Virus record (IMG/VR): IMGVR_UViG_3300012920_000132
Span: 1-33,450 of that record
Origin: a virus
Reading direction: 5' to 3' (one strand)
Length of the DNA: 33,450 bases
Below are positions 17,126 to 24,759 of this stretch, in pieces. The first letter of the stretch is position 1. Each line of letters opens with the position of its first letter. The notes below the pieces were generated by a model, which was given only the letters and a program-made list of their open reading frames with translations, was not told where the DNA came from and did not search any database. The position numbers and the translations under genes are program-made.

Positions 17126-17395
17126 CTATGCACCCAGGGTCGTGTTACCACCCTTGCTCAAGCCTTGTGCGGCAGAACCGCCACGGGCGGCTGACAAGAG
17201 GAGACGATAACCGCCACGACCTCTGCGCCTTGCACGGGCTGAAGATGCGGCCTGTCGCTGTGCCGACTTCTCTTGAGCATCAAGACGAGTTTCCTGCTTC
17301 TCCAGGATTTCAGTCTGCTTATCAATCGCCTTTTGTTGCGCTTCCATCTGTGGTCGCGTGTCAGGAATTTTTGGTTTAGAGAAAATGCCACCCAT
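17126..17395 (-). CDS. Small basic coiled-coil protein, paralogue of its neighbour
   Basis: An 89-aa protein, MGGIFSKPKIPDTRPQ..., with coiled coil ILEKQETRLDAQEK near residues 30-43, then SARARRRGRGGYRLLLS and a Gly-rich end. It shares the LEKQE-RLD-QEK core and the RARRRG--RLLLS stretch with the next gene. The short N-terminal MGGIFSKPK motif is common in phage structural proteins and could be myristoyl-like in appearance only; no bacterial lipidation is implied. The start overlaps the preceding stop by ATGA. Confidence 0.7.
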   Translation of the reverse strand: MGGIFSKPKIPDTRPQMEAQQKAIDKQTEILEKQETRLDAQEKSAQRQAASSARARRRGRGGYRLLLSAARGGSAAQGLSKGGNTTLGA

Positions 17396-17871
17396 CAGTA
17401 AAACCTCGCGTAAACATGATAATCATCGCCCTCAGGCCCATATCGGGCCAGAGTAGCTTCCTTCTTAAAATATAACGCTTCGGCAAATCGTGTCGCCTGT
17501 AAGTGAGACGAACGAACCATGAACTGCAATCGCCGTAATTGCATAGCAGTACCAATGTGGGAGAATATCTCCCTTCCACCCTTCACTAATGCTACTGCCC
17601 TGCGATTTATGTGATTGCTTGGCACCATCCACCCTTCTGCCAGGCCTGGCCAGATAGGATAGATGCCGAACGACAAAGCTGGCTTACCCTGGTCCAGGAC
17701 GGTAAAAGCTGGCGTATCTTTCGCCTGGTGCCGCAGATACATAGCGAAATCAGGAATAGCCTGGGACAACTCGCGGCTGTAGTTGGTCAGGTCCATCAGG
17801 TGGATGTGACCATAGTGGAAGTCCACTGTCTTATATCCACACCAGTTCTCAATCGTCCTGGCTGTTACCAT
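17395..17871 (-). CDS. GNAT-fold phage protein (T7 gp13-like)
   Basis: A 158-aa protein that looks like a degenerate N-acetyltransferase fold. It has a central FTVLDQGKPALSFGIYPIWPGLAEGWMVPS strand region (55-84), a helix near 88-105, and the C-terminal RRLQFMVRSSHLQATRFAEALYFKKEATLARYGPEGDDYHVYAR arrangement typical of GNAT strand beta-5 and beta-6. Similar proteins near terminase or internal virion genes are annotated as DUF2833 or T7 internal virion protein A-like. The start ATG overlaps the terL stop by seven bases. Enzymatic activity is uncertain. Confidence 0.65.
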   Translation of the reverse strand: MVTARTIENWCGYKTVDFHYGHIHLMDLTNYSRELSQAIPDFAMYLRHQAKDTPAFTVLDQGKPALSFGIYPIWPGLAEGWMVPSNHINRRAVALVKGGREIFSHIGTAMQLRRLQFMVRSSHLQATRFAEALYFKKEATLARYGPEGDDYHVYARFY

Positions 17872-19415
17872 ACGGAGAACTCAGTTTTCGCAACCGCTCC
17901 CTGGAAGGCACCGCGGTTCACGCCCCTGGTTATACGGCGATGCTCACCCGCCCCCAGAAGAAGATACCCAAACGCATCCCCAACGTGGGAACTATCATTC
18001 TTGTTCGGCGCATCTCGGAAACGGTCATTGCCTCCACTGATACCAACACGCTTGAAGTGGTATCCACCAGCCAGGGCTTTACGCAACCTGGTACACCTGG
18101 CGTTCACTCTCAGCCCAGGCTTGCCATCCACCAGGCGCAACATCGGAGCGGCACCCGCTTCCCGCCGCACCTGGAAGTCGTTTGAGGCTGTCGGCTGGGC
18201 TTGCAACCCAATCGTCCTCAGATGGTCAAACGCGGTCACCTCGAAGATTTCATCGCGCTTCATACCAGCAGGGTCACCCCATACCTTCACATCCAGCTTC
18301 GGATACTTCATGTTCAACTCATACAGCAACATCTGACCGAACCGCTCCAGGCCCATATCCTCGGTGACAATCTCATCCAGGATATGCCACTTGCCAGAGA
18401 TGAACCGCTGGCCAATCACTGCCGCAGGGGTCAAACCAAAGTCGAGACCAATATGCAGGGGCAAGCTGTTATCAATGCCCAGGTCATGGTCCACCATTAT
18501 CGTGTCATCATACTCATGCCAGACAGGCTTGCCCTCCTTAACGTAGACATACTTGCCGCCGACATAGCACTCAATCCAGTCAAGTTCCTTGTCGCCTATC
18601 TGCTGTTCATAGTAACCGACAGGCAAGTTCTTCACGTTCTCAGCCTTCGGGTTGTTGGTCCACAACCGTCCGCCACCTGGTAACGCTTCTGGGTCCTCGC
18701 CCTTGACCTCAATCATGCCAGGCGGCTGTTTGTAGAAGTTCCATTTGTACTTCCCGCGCACTGGCTCCCGCTCCGACAGCCGATGCCACCAATGGTCATC
18801 TGCCATAGGGTTCGTGTCAGCCCAGATACCGCGCCAGGGACAACCGCCATGCCCCTTGGTCGGGAAACGTCCGACACGATGCGTAAGGCCCTGGACAATA
18901 CTGAGCGGGAGTTCCCTGGCCTCATTTACCCAGGCCCCTGATAATTCTAGAGAAAGCAATTTCCGAACATCTTTCGGCTGGTCCAACGCCAGGAATATGA
19001 TCTCGCAATCAATCCCCGCGGCATCTCCCCTGGCTGGCAACTTGATATGATGCGTCAGCGGCGGTGACCAACGCATCGGCCCAAACGTATGTTCTGGAAA
19101 CAACTCCAGCCAGGTCTTAATTGTGGTGGTCCGCAGTTCGGGGTAACTGTTCCGAACCACCACAAACCGTGAATAACGAACTCCATCCTTCGGAGACGCG
19201 GGTTGTTTGACAGCACGGAGCATAACCTCCGCCGCACAAGCATAAGACTTGCCCGAACCAACAGGCCCCATCAGGCCCCTGAAAAACGCATCATCACTTA
19301 AAAATTTCCAAACAGTCGGGCTGGTACTAAAATCCAGGTCCAGCCCACCAAATACACCATCCGCGTCAGTCTTCCGCCTGGATGACCTGTCACTCGCCGC
19401 TTTCGTCCTCGCCAT
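17865..19415 (-). CDS. terL: Terminase large subunit
   Basis: A 516-aa DNA-packaging motor. Walker A is GPVGSGKS at residues 50-57, followed by an FVVVRNSYPELRTTTIKTW adenine-side motif and LELSGAWVNEAREL, which holds the catalytic acid of the ATPase. The RNase H-like nuclease shows HIGLDFGLTPAAVIGQ, WGDPAG and SHVGDAFGYLLLG with its three metal-binding Asp residues. I chose ATG 19415 over ATG 19427 because GAGG is well placed for the former, while the latter has a site only one or two bases away. It overlaps terS by 26 bases. Confidence 0.95.
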   Translation of the reverse strand: MARTKAASDRSSRRKTDADGVFGGLDLDFSTSPTVWKFLSDDAFFRGLMGPVGSGKSYACAAEVMLRAVKQPASPKDGVRYSRFVVVRNSYPELRTTTIKTWLELFPEHTFGPMRWSPPLTHHIKLPARGDAAGIDCEIIFLALDQPKDVRKLLSLELSGAWVNEARELPLSIVQGLTHRVGRFPTKGHGGCPWRGIWADTNPMADDHWWHRLSEREPVRGKYKWNFYKQPPGMIEVKGEDPEALPGGGRLWTNNPKAENVKNLPVGYYEQQIGDKELDWIECYVGGKYVYVKEGKPVWHEYDDTIMVDHDLGIDNSLPLHIGLDFGLTPAAVIGQRFISGKWHILDEIVTEDMGLERFGQMLLYELNMKYPKLDVKVWGDPAGMKRDEIFEVTAFDHLRTIGLQAQPTASNDFQVRREAGAAPMLRLVDGKPGLRVNARCTRLRKALAGGYHFKRVGISGGNDRFRDAPNKNDSSHVGDAFGYLLLGAGEHRRITRGVNRGAFQGAVAKTEFSVW

Positions 19416-19812
19416 CCTTTTCCTCATACTCCGTTACAATAGGCCCATGTAAGTTAATCCCCAGGACAGACGGCCTATCCGACTTCTCTAGCCCTGGCTC
19501 CAACAGCCCATGATGCTTCGCCAACATCCGCAAAGCCGAGACCTTGTCGTGCATCTCAACCTCAATCGCGTTCCCCATCCTGGTCGGCGTCACCTTAACC
19601 TTCTTAATCGCCTTCCTGGTATGCTTCGGAACATCCTTCGCATCCTTCAGCGTCACCCGACCCTGTTCATCCCAGGACATGACCTCAGTAATATCAGACG
19701 CGGCAATCGTAGCAAGTTCATGCTTCACCGCCTCTTTCTCATCCTCCGAACCAAACACCAGGGCATTTCGCGCCTGGCGGGTCGTCAGCTTCTTATCTTC
19801 GTCCCTTGCCAT
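19390..19812 (-). CDS. terS: Terminase small subunit
   Basis: A 140-aa protein immediately before terL. Its C-terminal ALRMLAKHHGLLEPG and VLGINLHGPIVTEYE patterns are typical of small terminases that bind the packaging start site and recruit terL. The N-terminus TTRQARNALVFGSEDEKEAVKHEL is helical. A GGGGAG site stands six bases before the ATG. The acidic tail EEKDGEDESGE overlaps the terL start. Confidence 0.85.
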   Translation of the reverse strand: MARDEDKKLTTRQARNALVFGSEDEKEAVKHELATIAASDITEVMSWDEQGRVTLKDAKDVPKHTRKAIKKVKVTPTRMGNAIEVEMHDKVSALRMLAKHHGLLEPGLEKSDRPSVLGINLHGPIVTEYEEKDGEDESGE

Positions 19813-19930
19813 AAAAGTCTCCCCGCTTCTGTTGCGCCTTCGGGCGGTTAGCCTGGTGCTGATTAGCGTAAATCCGCAACGCCTTCTCTCGAATACGCCT
19901 CAACTCCTGCTTGAACTCCTCAACCGTCAT
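19793..19930 (-). CDS. Small basic protein of 45 residues
   Basis: An open frame MTVEEFKQELRRIREKALRI... ending KRGDFYGKGRR fills the gap between the DUF6378-like gene and terS, overlapping both. The composition (helix-forming, strongly basic) fits a phage protein, and coverage of this gap by a coupled frame supports it. The ribosome binding site is weak (AGCGAG directly before ATG), so it probably depends on coupling to the preceding gene. The function is unknown. Confidence 0.55.
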   Translation of the reverse strand: MTVEEFKQELRRIREKALRIYANQHQANRPKAQQKRGDFYGKGRR

Positions 19931-20237
19931 CTCGCTTGCTGTCTTTAACCGCATTTTGAACATCCCTCTCTATATCAGCAATACCACGGCCCACTCCGCC
20001 GTAACCAATAATATCGGCCCAACTGTCGTCATGGGTAGGCTGGTGAATGAGCCGCGACAGTTTTACGGCCACCATGCACATCGCCACCTGTTCAGGACCA
20101 ATGTCCTTCTGCAATATCACAGACCACAACTGCGCTATCGCAACATGGTTAGAATACGGGGTGCCATAGTTCTGACCCCTGGCTTCCAGGATGGCGGCTA
20201 CGCTCTCTATAGCTTCTGAATAACGGTCAATGCTCAT
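19920..20237 (-). CDS. DUF6378-like protein
   Basis: A 105-aa protein with RYSEAIESVAAILEARGQNYG, then HVAIAQLWSVIL, VAMCMVAVKLSRLIHQPTHDDSWADIIGYGG. This is the recognisable DUF6378-type helical domain common in phages, related in look to all-alpha nucleotide pyrophosphohydrolase-like folds; its activity is not established. ATG 20237 is chosen because GGAGG lies eight bases upstream; the frame extends further but without a ribosome binding site. Confidence 0.75.
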   Translation of the reverse strand: MSIDRYSEAIESVAAILEARGQNYGTPYSNHVAIAQLWSVILQKDIGPEQVAMCMVAVKLSRLIHQPTHDDSWADIIGYGGVGRGIADIERDVQNAVKDSKRDDG

Positions 20238-20397
20238 GATGAAATCCTCCAAAATTTTGAGTGAGACCCCCGTACATACACGCGGACGGGGAGGGGGCAA
20301 GGTGCTTTGTCAACGAAATCAAGGACTTAGCCAGATAATCGGCACCCCCTTGCAATAGCGAAGCCAGCGTTTGGCCATTGTAATTGTGCCGCTTCAT
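20227..20397 (-). CDS. Small hypothetical protein of 56 residues
   Basis: MKRHNYNGQTLASLLQGGADYLAKSLISLTK... ends in a Pro/Gly/His-rich tail. The start at 20397 overlaps the winged-helix gene's stop by ATGA, and the end overlaps the next gene by 11 bases, so it fits the coupled gene chain. No known domain was recognised. The GGADYLAKSL helix is the only feature with a protein-like pattern. Confidence 0.5.
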   Translation of the reverse strand: MKRHNYNGQTLASLLQGGADYLAKSLISLTKHLAPSPSACMYGGLTQNFGGFHHEH

Positions 20398-21050
20398 AGT
20401 GCCGCCCATTGTGCCACCTGTTCGATTGTCATAGGCGGCGTCCTGCCTTGCTTCAGGTTTGCCCTGGTCATCTCTAGGCTTGCGGCCTTCACCTTCTCAG
20501 CAGTGACGCCTCGGTCGGCCAGCAACCTGGCGAACTCCTGGCTCGGACCAGGTAATCTATGCTGGCCACTTCCCATCTCGACACCTTGACAGAACGCTTG
20601 TGCCAATATCCGAAAGTCCTGGTTCTCACCCCCAGACCCCCTTCTATTATGTGTAACCTCCTGAATGTCAGGGTCCTCTGCCAGCTTGGGTCTCGGCGCA
20701 TAGAACTGTTCTTTGGTTGGGAGTGGCGTCTTCTCTCCTTCGAACAGCACCTGGTATCGGTTTGTCTTCCAGGTCTTCTGTGCTTTCACGGGGTACTGCT
20801 TGGGCTGTAGCTTACGCACATATCCCGCCTTAATTAGTCTACTGACATGAACGCTGACAGTCTTGGTGCTTCGGCTGATATGCCTGGACAGAGTGATACG
20901 GCTTGGCCAGCAGATGCCATAGGCATTGGTATGAAGGCAAAGCGCACCAAGTAGTCTCAGTGTCGTTGGGTGCAGTTCATCGTCCTGGATGGCTCTCGCA
21001 GGGATGATGCTGTACTTCCTTATCTCTGGCTTAGAATGGGATTGGGTCAT
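20394..21050 (-). CDS. Winged-helix DNA-binding protein (possible replication initiator)
   Basis: A 218-aa protein with an N-terminal winged helix at about residues 25-85: LHPTTLRLLGALCLHTNAYGICWPSRITLSRHISRSTKTVSVHVSRLIKAGYVRKL, i.e. helix, recognition helix (TVSVHVSRLIKAG) and wing. The C-terminal 80 residues form a separate small domain (QEFARLLADRGVTAEKVKAASLEMTRA). Such HTH_36-type proteins in phages act as replication initiators or regulators. Its gene is two genes away from the primase/helicase and near a repeat cluster at 21518-21655, which supports a replication role by inference. Confidence 0.7.
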   Translation of the reverse strand: MTQSHSKPEIRKYSIIPARAIQDDELHPTTLRLLGALCLHTNAYGICWPSRITLSRHISRSTKTVSVHVSRLIKAGYVRKLQPKQYPVKAQKTWKTNRYQVLFEGEKTPLPTKEQFYAPRPKLAEDPDIQEVTHNRRGSGGENQDFRILAQAFCQGVEMGSGQHRLPGPSQEFARLLADRGVTAEKVKAASLEMTRANLKQGRTPPMTIEQVAQWAAL

Positions 21051-21633
21051 CGGGGAACCTATCTTTTGGTTTAATGTCTGTGACCTTCGCTCCTGCGAAC
21101 GTGGCCTTTATCTGAAGAACTGAGGGCGGGACGAACTCAATCATTTCTTCCGCGGCAACATACGCCACATGGTCAGGCTTCTCTTTAGGCATCTCTTCTG
21201 CTGTTCTGACTAGCCTGACAACTATCCCTTCAGCCCTGGGGTGTTTCATTTCCCAGTAATCATTCGGGTCAATCTGCTTGGCCCCTATCTTTGTCGCTTC
21301 CTGGTCCAATACCTGGAAGGCCCGTTTCATTGCGGCTCCATGCTTTTGGATGTCATCTTCTTTAGACTGAGCGATTGCCTGGTTGAACTTATCCATCTGA
21401 GCCGTGAACTTGCGACCCAGCGGCTCATCAACCAGACGCTCCAATCTTCCCACCCCCCACTTGAGTTCCATCTCCCTGGCAATCATGTCGAAGGCAGAGA
21501 TGACAGCCTTGGTTTCCTCGGACAGGCGGACAGTGGGACAGGACTCTAGAGAGTGTCCTGTCCGTCCCGTCTGTCGGACATTTGTCCCACGCTTGTCCCC
21601 TTTACCGTAACCCTTTGATTTCATTCTGGACAT
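21031..21633 (-). CDS. Hypothetical protein of the replication block
   Basis: A 200-aa protein between the primase/helicase and the winged-helix protein. The first 30 residues are basic and Gly-rich (KSKGYGKGDKRGTNVRQTGRTG), encoded by a DNA stretch packed with TGTCC/GGACA motifs, so the sequence may be shaped by a DNA signal. The rest is helical and charged, ending KPKDRFPDDPIPF, a short acidic-aromatic tail reminiscent of the SSB tip. I do not recognise the family. ATG 21633 has AAAGGAG nine bases upstream. Confidence 0.6.
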   Translation of the reverse strand: MSRMKSKGYGKGDKRGTNVRQTGRTGHSLESCPTVRLSEETKAVISAFDMIAREMELKWGVGRLERLVDEPLGRKFTAQMDKFNQAIAQSKEDDIQKHGAAMKRAFQVLDQEATKIGAKQIDPNDYWEMKHPRAEGIVVRLVRTAEEMPKEKPDHVAYVAAEEMIEFVPPSVLQIKATFAGAKVTDIKPKDRFPDDPIPF

Positions 21634-21655
21634 TTTGTCCCACTCCTTTGTCCCA
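21518..21655. repeat. TGTCC/GGACA cluster with a palindrome (candidate origin or operator)
   Basis: Within about 138 bases TGTCC or GGACA occurs roughly ten times, including two near-identical units GTGGGACAAA(A)TGTCC on the minus strand. A 28-base inverted repeat (21536-21563) has 8-bp arms GGACAGGA/TCCTGTCC around a CTCTAGAG core. It lies between the primase/helicase gene and the next coding frame. Iterated sites beside replication genes often act as initiator-binding sites. Confidence 0.5.
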
Positions 21656-21658
21656 GGC

Positions 21659-23503
21659 TTAGTTGCACTTCCATACCAGGTTCTGCCACTTAGCCACGAT
21701 TTTCTTTTGAATTAGCACTTCAGCCGCCCTGCTGAACGCCTTACGCTCGGCATCTGGGTTGCCAGTAGAAATGCTGGTTGCCAGGGCGATTTGTCTCCAG
21801 GCACTTTCCTGGACGACTGTCACCCCGCTTGGGTAGTTCTCGCCGCCTGGTGATGACTGACCATGCCGCACCAATGCTTCTGTCAGTGCGTCCAGGACAG
21901 CCTTCTGGGCTGGTCTCAGCCCCTTTGTACCGCCGCCAGTTGGCCCCTGGTCTGTTCTGTCCAGGACCAGGCTTGTCTCAATGTCCAGGCCTAGCTGGTC
22001 GGTTGTGACCTCCACGCTGACCGTGTTCATCCAGATTGGGTCCATCATCTCGGCGTCTTTCTGTTTCTCTACGACCAGGCTGACTGTCTCACCCACCCGC
22101 TCTATCTTCATAGATGCGTCCACTGCACCCAGGATGGCGGAACTTCCCCTGGCCCCTCTGCTATTGTCCTTGCCAGAGTGGTGAATAGCCATGACACAGC
22201 AGTTGAAAGCCTCGCGGACGCCGTCCATAGCCTTGATGGCTCGGCCAATGTCCTGGGAACTGTTTTCGTCCCCGCTCATGCTTCTAGCCAATGTGTCGAA
22301 TATCACCAGGGCGACAGGACCGTCAGCCACTGCCTGGATAGTCAGGTGGAGTTCTTCTGTGTTGGTCTCATCCATCAGGTCAACAGCCGATGGCACGACC
22401 ACAAAGGGAGCCGCCTGGTCCAGTTGCTTATGTATATGCCAGGCCGCAATCCTCTTTTTAAGGCCACCCACGCCTTCACCAGCCACATATACTACCTGGC
22501 CACCCGTAACCGTCTGACCCTGCCACATGGCCTTGTGAGCGACACTGAGGGCCATATCCAGGGCGATGAAGGTCTTGCCGCAACCTGGCTCACCATACAT
22601 CATGGCCAGGCTCTTCTCTGGTATCAGCCCTTCGACCAGCCATTCGACTGGCGGAAGCTGGGCAATATCACCCAGGGTCAGGACAGGCAGGGGAGTGACT
22701 TTGTCAGTCGTTTCTCCTGAGGCCTTGATGAGATGGCGCAACGCCTGGGCATCATTGCCCTGGTTTAGCCAGTCTGAGATGTCGCCTTTGTCCTGGACGG
22801 GGAGGTTCACCACCTTCAGCCGCTTGGCTATGCCCTGAAGATTAGCCAGGACAGTCTTGGTATGCTTCTCCCCCGCCTGGTCATTGTCAGGCAGGATAAT
22901 AACGTCACGGCCCTGGAAGTATTTGTTCAGGACCCCTGACCACTTGCCAGCACCGCCTGAGTTACAGGTCGCAACGAAGCCCAGGTTGGCCAGGGCATCG
23001 GCATCCTTCTCCCCTTCGACCACCAAGATGGGCTTGTCTGGATTGTTGATAATGTCTGGCAACCTGTAAGGCAGGGGCTGAGTATCGCCCAAGCCCCAAA
23101 CAGCTTTGCCATTCTCTATGCGGCGTTGTCTGAAGGTCTTAGGCTCGAAGCGTAACACCTCATAGGTAACCTCGCCGTCCTCATTCGTATAAGAATAGGT
23201 TGCCACCAGGGAAGCCTTGACCGTGTCATGACCGTTAGCCTGGCCGTTAGCTGGTCGGTCCACTGGTATGCCCAGCCCCTCCAGCACATCATTGATGTTG
23301 GCCAGCGGATTGTCCCTCCTGATGAGGTCAACACAGCCGCCGCCTGTCTCGCTTTCATGGCAGAACCAGGTTCCCTTCTCCAGGTCAACGGACATAGAGC
23401 CATGAGTTCCGAAACGTAATTCCTTTGAACTAGACAGCCGCGGGTTCGGCTCTCCCAACAGAGCCTTGGCCACCGTGCCTATATGTTGTGAAATATCTGA
23501 CAT
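21659..23503 (-). CDS. Primase/helicase: TOPRIM plus RecA-like ATPase
   Basis: A 614-aa replication protein. The N-terminus has a zinc-ribbon-like WFCHESETGGGCVDLIRR (46-63; one Cys-rich remnant rather than four clear cysteines). TOPRIM follows with ILVVEGEKDADAL (159-171, E164) and ILPDNDQAG (203-211, D206 and D208). Next is a RepA/DnaB-like ATPase with Walker A GEPGCGKT (304-311), Walker B ALVIFDT (398-404) and HHSGK (441-445). The last 80 residues look like a winged helix (RPAQKAVLDALTEALV...). It should prime and unwind DNA for a host polymerase, as no phage polymerase is present. A terminator-like hairpin precedes it. Confidence 0.9.
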   Translation of the reverse strand: MSDISQHIGTVAKALLGEPNPRLSSSKELRFGTHGSMSVDLEKGTWFCHESETGGGCVDLIRRDNPLANINDVLEGLGIPVDRPANGQANGHDTVKASLVATYSYTNEDGEVTYEVLRFEPKTFRQRRIENGKAVWGLGDTQPLPYRLPDIINNPDKPILVVEGEKDADALANLGFVATCNSGGAGKWSGVLNKYFQGRDVIILPDNDQAGEKHTKTVLANLQGIAKRLKVVNLPVQDKGDISDWLNQGNDAQALRHLIKASGETTDKVTPLPVLTLGDIAQLPPVEWLVEGLIPEKSLAMMYGEPGCGKTFIALDMALSVAHKAMWQGQTVTGGQVVYVAGEGVGGLKKRIAAWHIHKQLDQAAPFVVVPSAVDLMDETNTEELHLTIQAVADGPVALVIFDTLARSMSGDENSSQDIGRAIKAMDGVREAFNCCVMAIHHSGKDNSRGARGSSAILGAVDASMKIERVGETVSLVVEKQKDAEMMDPIWMNTVSVEVTTDQLGLDIETSLVLDRTDQGPTGGGTKGLRPAQKAVLDALTEALVRHGQSSPGGENYPSGVTVVQESAWRQIALATSISTGNPDAERKAFSRAAEVLIQKKIVAKWQNLVWKCN

Positions 23504-23513
23504 AAATAACCCC

Positions 23514-23547
23514 GAAAAAGCGGAACGGGGAGCCGAAACCCCCCGCT
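23514..23547 (-). terminator. Terminator-like hairpin between the SSB-like gene and primase
   Basis: On the minus strand AGCGG-GGGG (23547-23539) pairs with CCCC-CCGCT (23530-23527 and 23523-23519) across an 8-base loop with a three-base bulge, followed directly by TTTTTC. This is a short intrinsic terminator shape in the gap of 56 bases. It may attenuate transcription from the early nuclease/SSB genes into the replication and structural genes. Confidence 0.6.
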
Positions 23548-23559
23548 CCTACACTGACC

Positions 23560-24102
23560 CTAGAAAAGTGGCTCATCATCCTCTGCCTGGGCAGGGGCCG
23601 CAGGGGCTTCTGCTACAGGCGGAGCGGCAGGGGGTTGTTCTGCCTTAGGAATGTCATTCCACTGGACCAACTCGAAGTTGGGGATGCGGGTTGCTCCTTT
23701 GCCGCTAGTGTCAGCGGTAGAGCCAGTGTATTTCAGACCAGCCATCTTTCCCTGGTTGGCACCCATGCCTTCATGGATTGCCTTCCAGATGTTGCTGAGA
23801 CCTTTATTGACACCAGCACCATTGGATGACCACTCGCGCCAGCCGATGTCACGGATGTTCACCATAACACTGAAGCCGCGCTTGTATTCCCCATCAGGGC
23901 GGGGACCTTTGACCCCGACAACCTCATCCCATTTCCATTCAGGTGCGACACCCTCCTGGATAAGGCCCCAGCCTGTCTTCAATGAAGCAGGGTCCAGAGA
24001 GAAACCTTTGAAGTCGATTTCATCGCCGTCCACATACCAGGCATTAACTGAAGGTTTGAAGCGGATGTACTCGCCAGAGCCGCCGTTATCTAAATCAAGC
24101 AT
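23560..24102 (-). CDS. Phage single-stranded DNA-binding protein-like
   Basis: A 180-aa protein with a beta-rich N-terminal domain (about 10-145, with IRFKPSVNAWYVDG and GFSVMVNIRDIGWREW). An Ala/Pro-rich linker (AAPPVAEAPAAPAQ) and an acidic tip DDEPLF at 175-180 follow. The linker plus acidic-aromatic tip is the trademark of SSBs that recruit partners. It lies between a Holliday-junction-resolvase-like gene and primase/helicase. The fold is inferred from the layout. AAGGAG stands six bases before the ATG. Confidence 0.75.
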   Translation of the reverse strand: MLDLDNGGSGEYIRFKPSVNAWYVDGDEIDFKGFSLDPASLKTGWGLIQEGVAPEWKWDEVVGVKGPRPDGEYKRGFSVMVNIRDIGWREWSSNGAGVNKGLSNIWKAIHEGMGANQGKMAGLKYTGSTADTSGKGATRIPNFELVQWNDIPKAEQPPAAPPVAEAPAAPAQAEDDEPLF

Positions 24103-24451
24103 CTTTTTCTCCTTGCTCTCTCTTAGTAATCCATCCCATTTCTGTGGCGAACCTCACCATGAGTGCCTCTGGGATGACGTACAAGCGAGGTGACCTGTCA
24201 GCCCTGATGACCAGGAGGTCAGCCTCATCTTGTTTGAACCAGGTGTAGAGGCTCTTAAAGCCGTCTGCACCCTTCCGCCTTTTACACTCGACCAGGAGGC
24301 CGTTCAGGTGAACGTCTCCAGCCAGGTCAGGCGAATACTGTTTGAACGACCCAGAGCCTAGCACCCTTTTGCACGGGACACCCAGGTCGGTCCAGAAATC
24401 CTGGACTTCCTTTTCGAGTTCATAGCCTCTGCGCTTGTTCCTGCTGGTCAT
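24095..24451 (-). CDS. PDDEXK nuclease, Holliday junction resolvase-like
   Basis: A 118-aa protein whose motifs follow archaeal Hjc-type resolvases. They are RRGYELEKEVQDFW (E at 12-14), CKRVLGSGSFKQYSPDLAGDV (catalytic D near 42-46) and LLVECKRRK (E-x-K near 55-57), then a Q/W region KSLYTWFKQDEADLLVIRADR. It should cut branched DNA to resolve recombination or packaging intermediates. It overlaps the regulator gene by ATGA and the SSB-like gene by eight bases. Confidence 0.82.
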   Translation of the reverse strand: MTSRNKRRGYELEKEVQDFWTDLGVPCKRVLGSGSFKQYSPDLAGDVHLNGLLVECKRRKGADGFKSLYTWFKQDEADLLVIRADRSPRLYVIPEALMVRFATEMGWITKREQGEKDA

Positions 24452-24648
24452 CGGATAGTCTTTGCTATCTTTTCCAGATGCTCAAGCTGGGCCTGTTGAC
24501 TGTTCAAAGTCGGCTCACGCCTGGCCAGGGCTTCGGTCAGCAGTTCCTCTGCCAGGCTCGAAACACTGCGCCGCTGGCTTTTAGCCGCAGATTTCAGCAA
24601 ATCACGCAGTCCACTGGACAGGTAAAGCTGTTGTTGTTGAACGTCCAT
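24448..24648 (-). CDS. Ribbon-helix-helix regulator (Arc/CopG-like)
   Basis: A 66-aa protein, MDVQQQQLYLSSGLRDLLKSAAKSQRRSVSSLAEELLTEAL..., with a strand (QLYLS), helix, turn (RRSVSSL) and helix typical of Arc/MetJ-type repressors. Start ATG 24648 follows AGAGGG at seven bases; an extended frame from 24687 through a poly-A tract is rejected. As first gene of the leftward block and divergent from the early promoter, it is well placed to repress either direction. A palindromic TAGCTA at 24689-24694 is a candidate site. Confidence 0.75.
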   Translation of the reverse strand: MDVQQQQLYLSSGLRDLLKSAAKSQRRSVSSLAEELLTEALARREPTLNSQQAQLEHLEKIAKTIR

Positions 24649-24660
24649 TTTTCTACCCTC

Positions 24661-24730
24661 TCGAAAAAAAATGAAAAAAAATTGCATTTAGCTATTGTAA
24701 TAATTGTTTTGCGGTACTATATTCAAGGTG
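24661..24730 (+). promoter_or_regulatory. Early promoter P1 with upstream A-tracts
   Basis: Two eight-base A-tracts (24663-24680) resemble an UP element. Next come the shared 14-mer TTAGCTATTGTAAT (24688-24701), with a -35-like TTGTAA at 24695-24700, a 17-base spacer and -10 TATATT at 24718-24723, so transcription should start near 24730. The first early gene starts at 24760 behind AAGGAG. The same 14-mer and spacing recur at 26413. Confidence 0.78.
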
Positions 24731-24759
24731 TAAGAGAGATGAACAAAAGGAGAAACCCA

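Noticed and set aside
20378-20389. Partial match to the promoter motif (ATTGTAATTGTG shared with P2)
   Set aside because: No -10 box at the right distance and it lies in codons of a small gene; taken as coincidence.
24478-24759. N-terminal extension of the first early gene
   Set aside because: It would start inside the divergent regulator gene and cross the promoter; AAGGAG favours the ATG at 24760.
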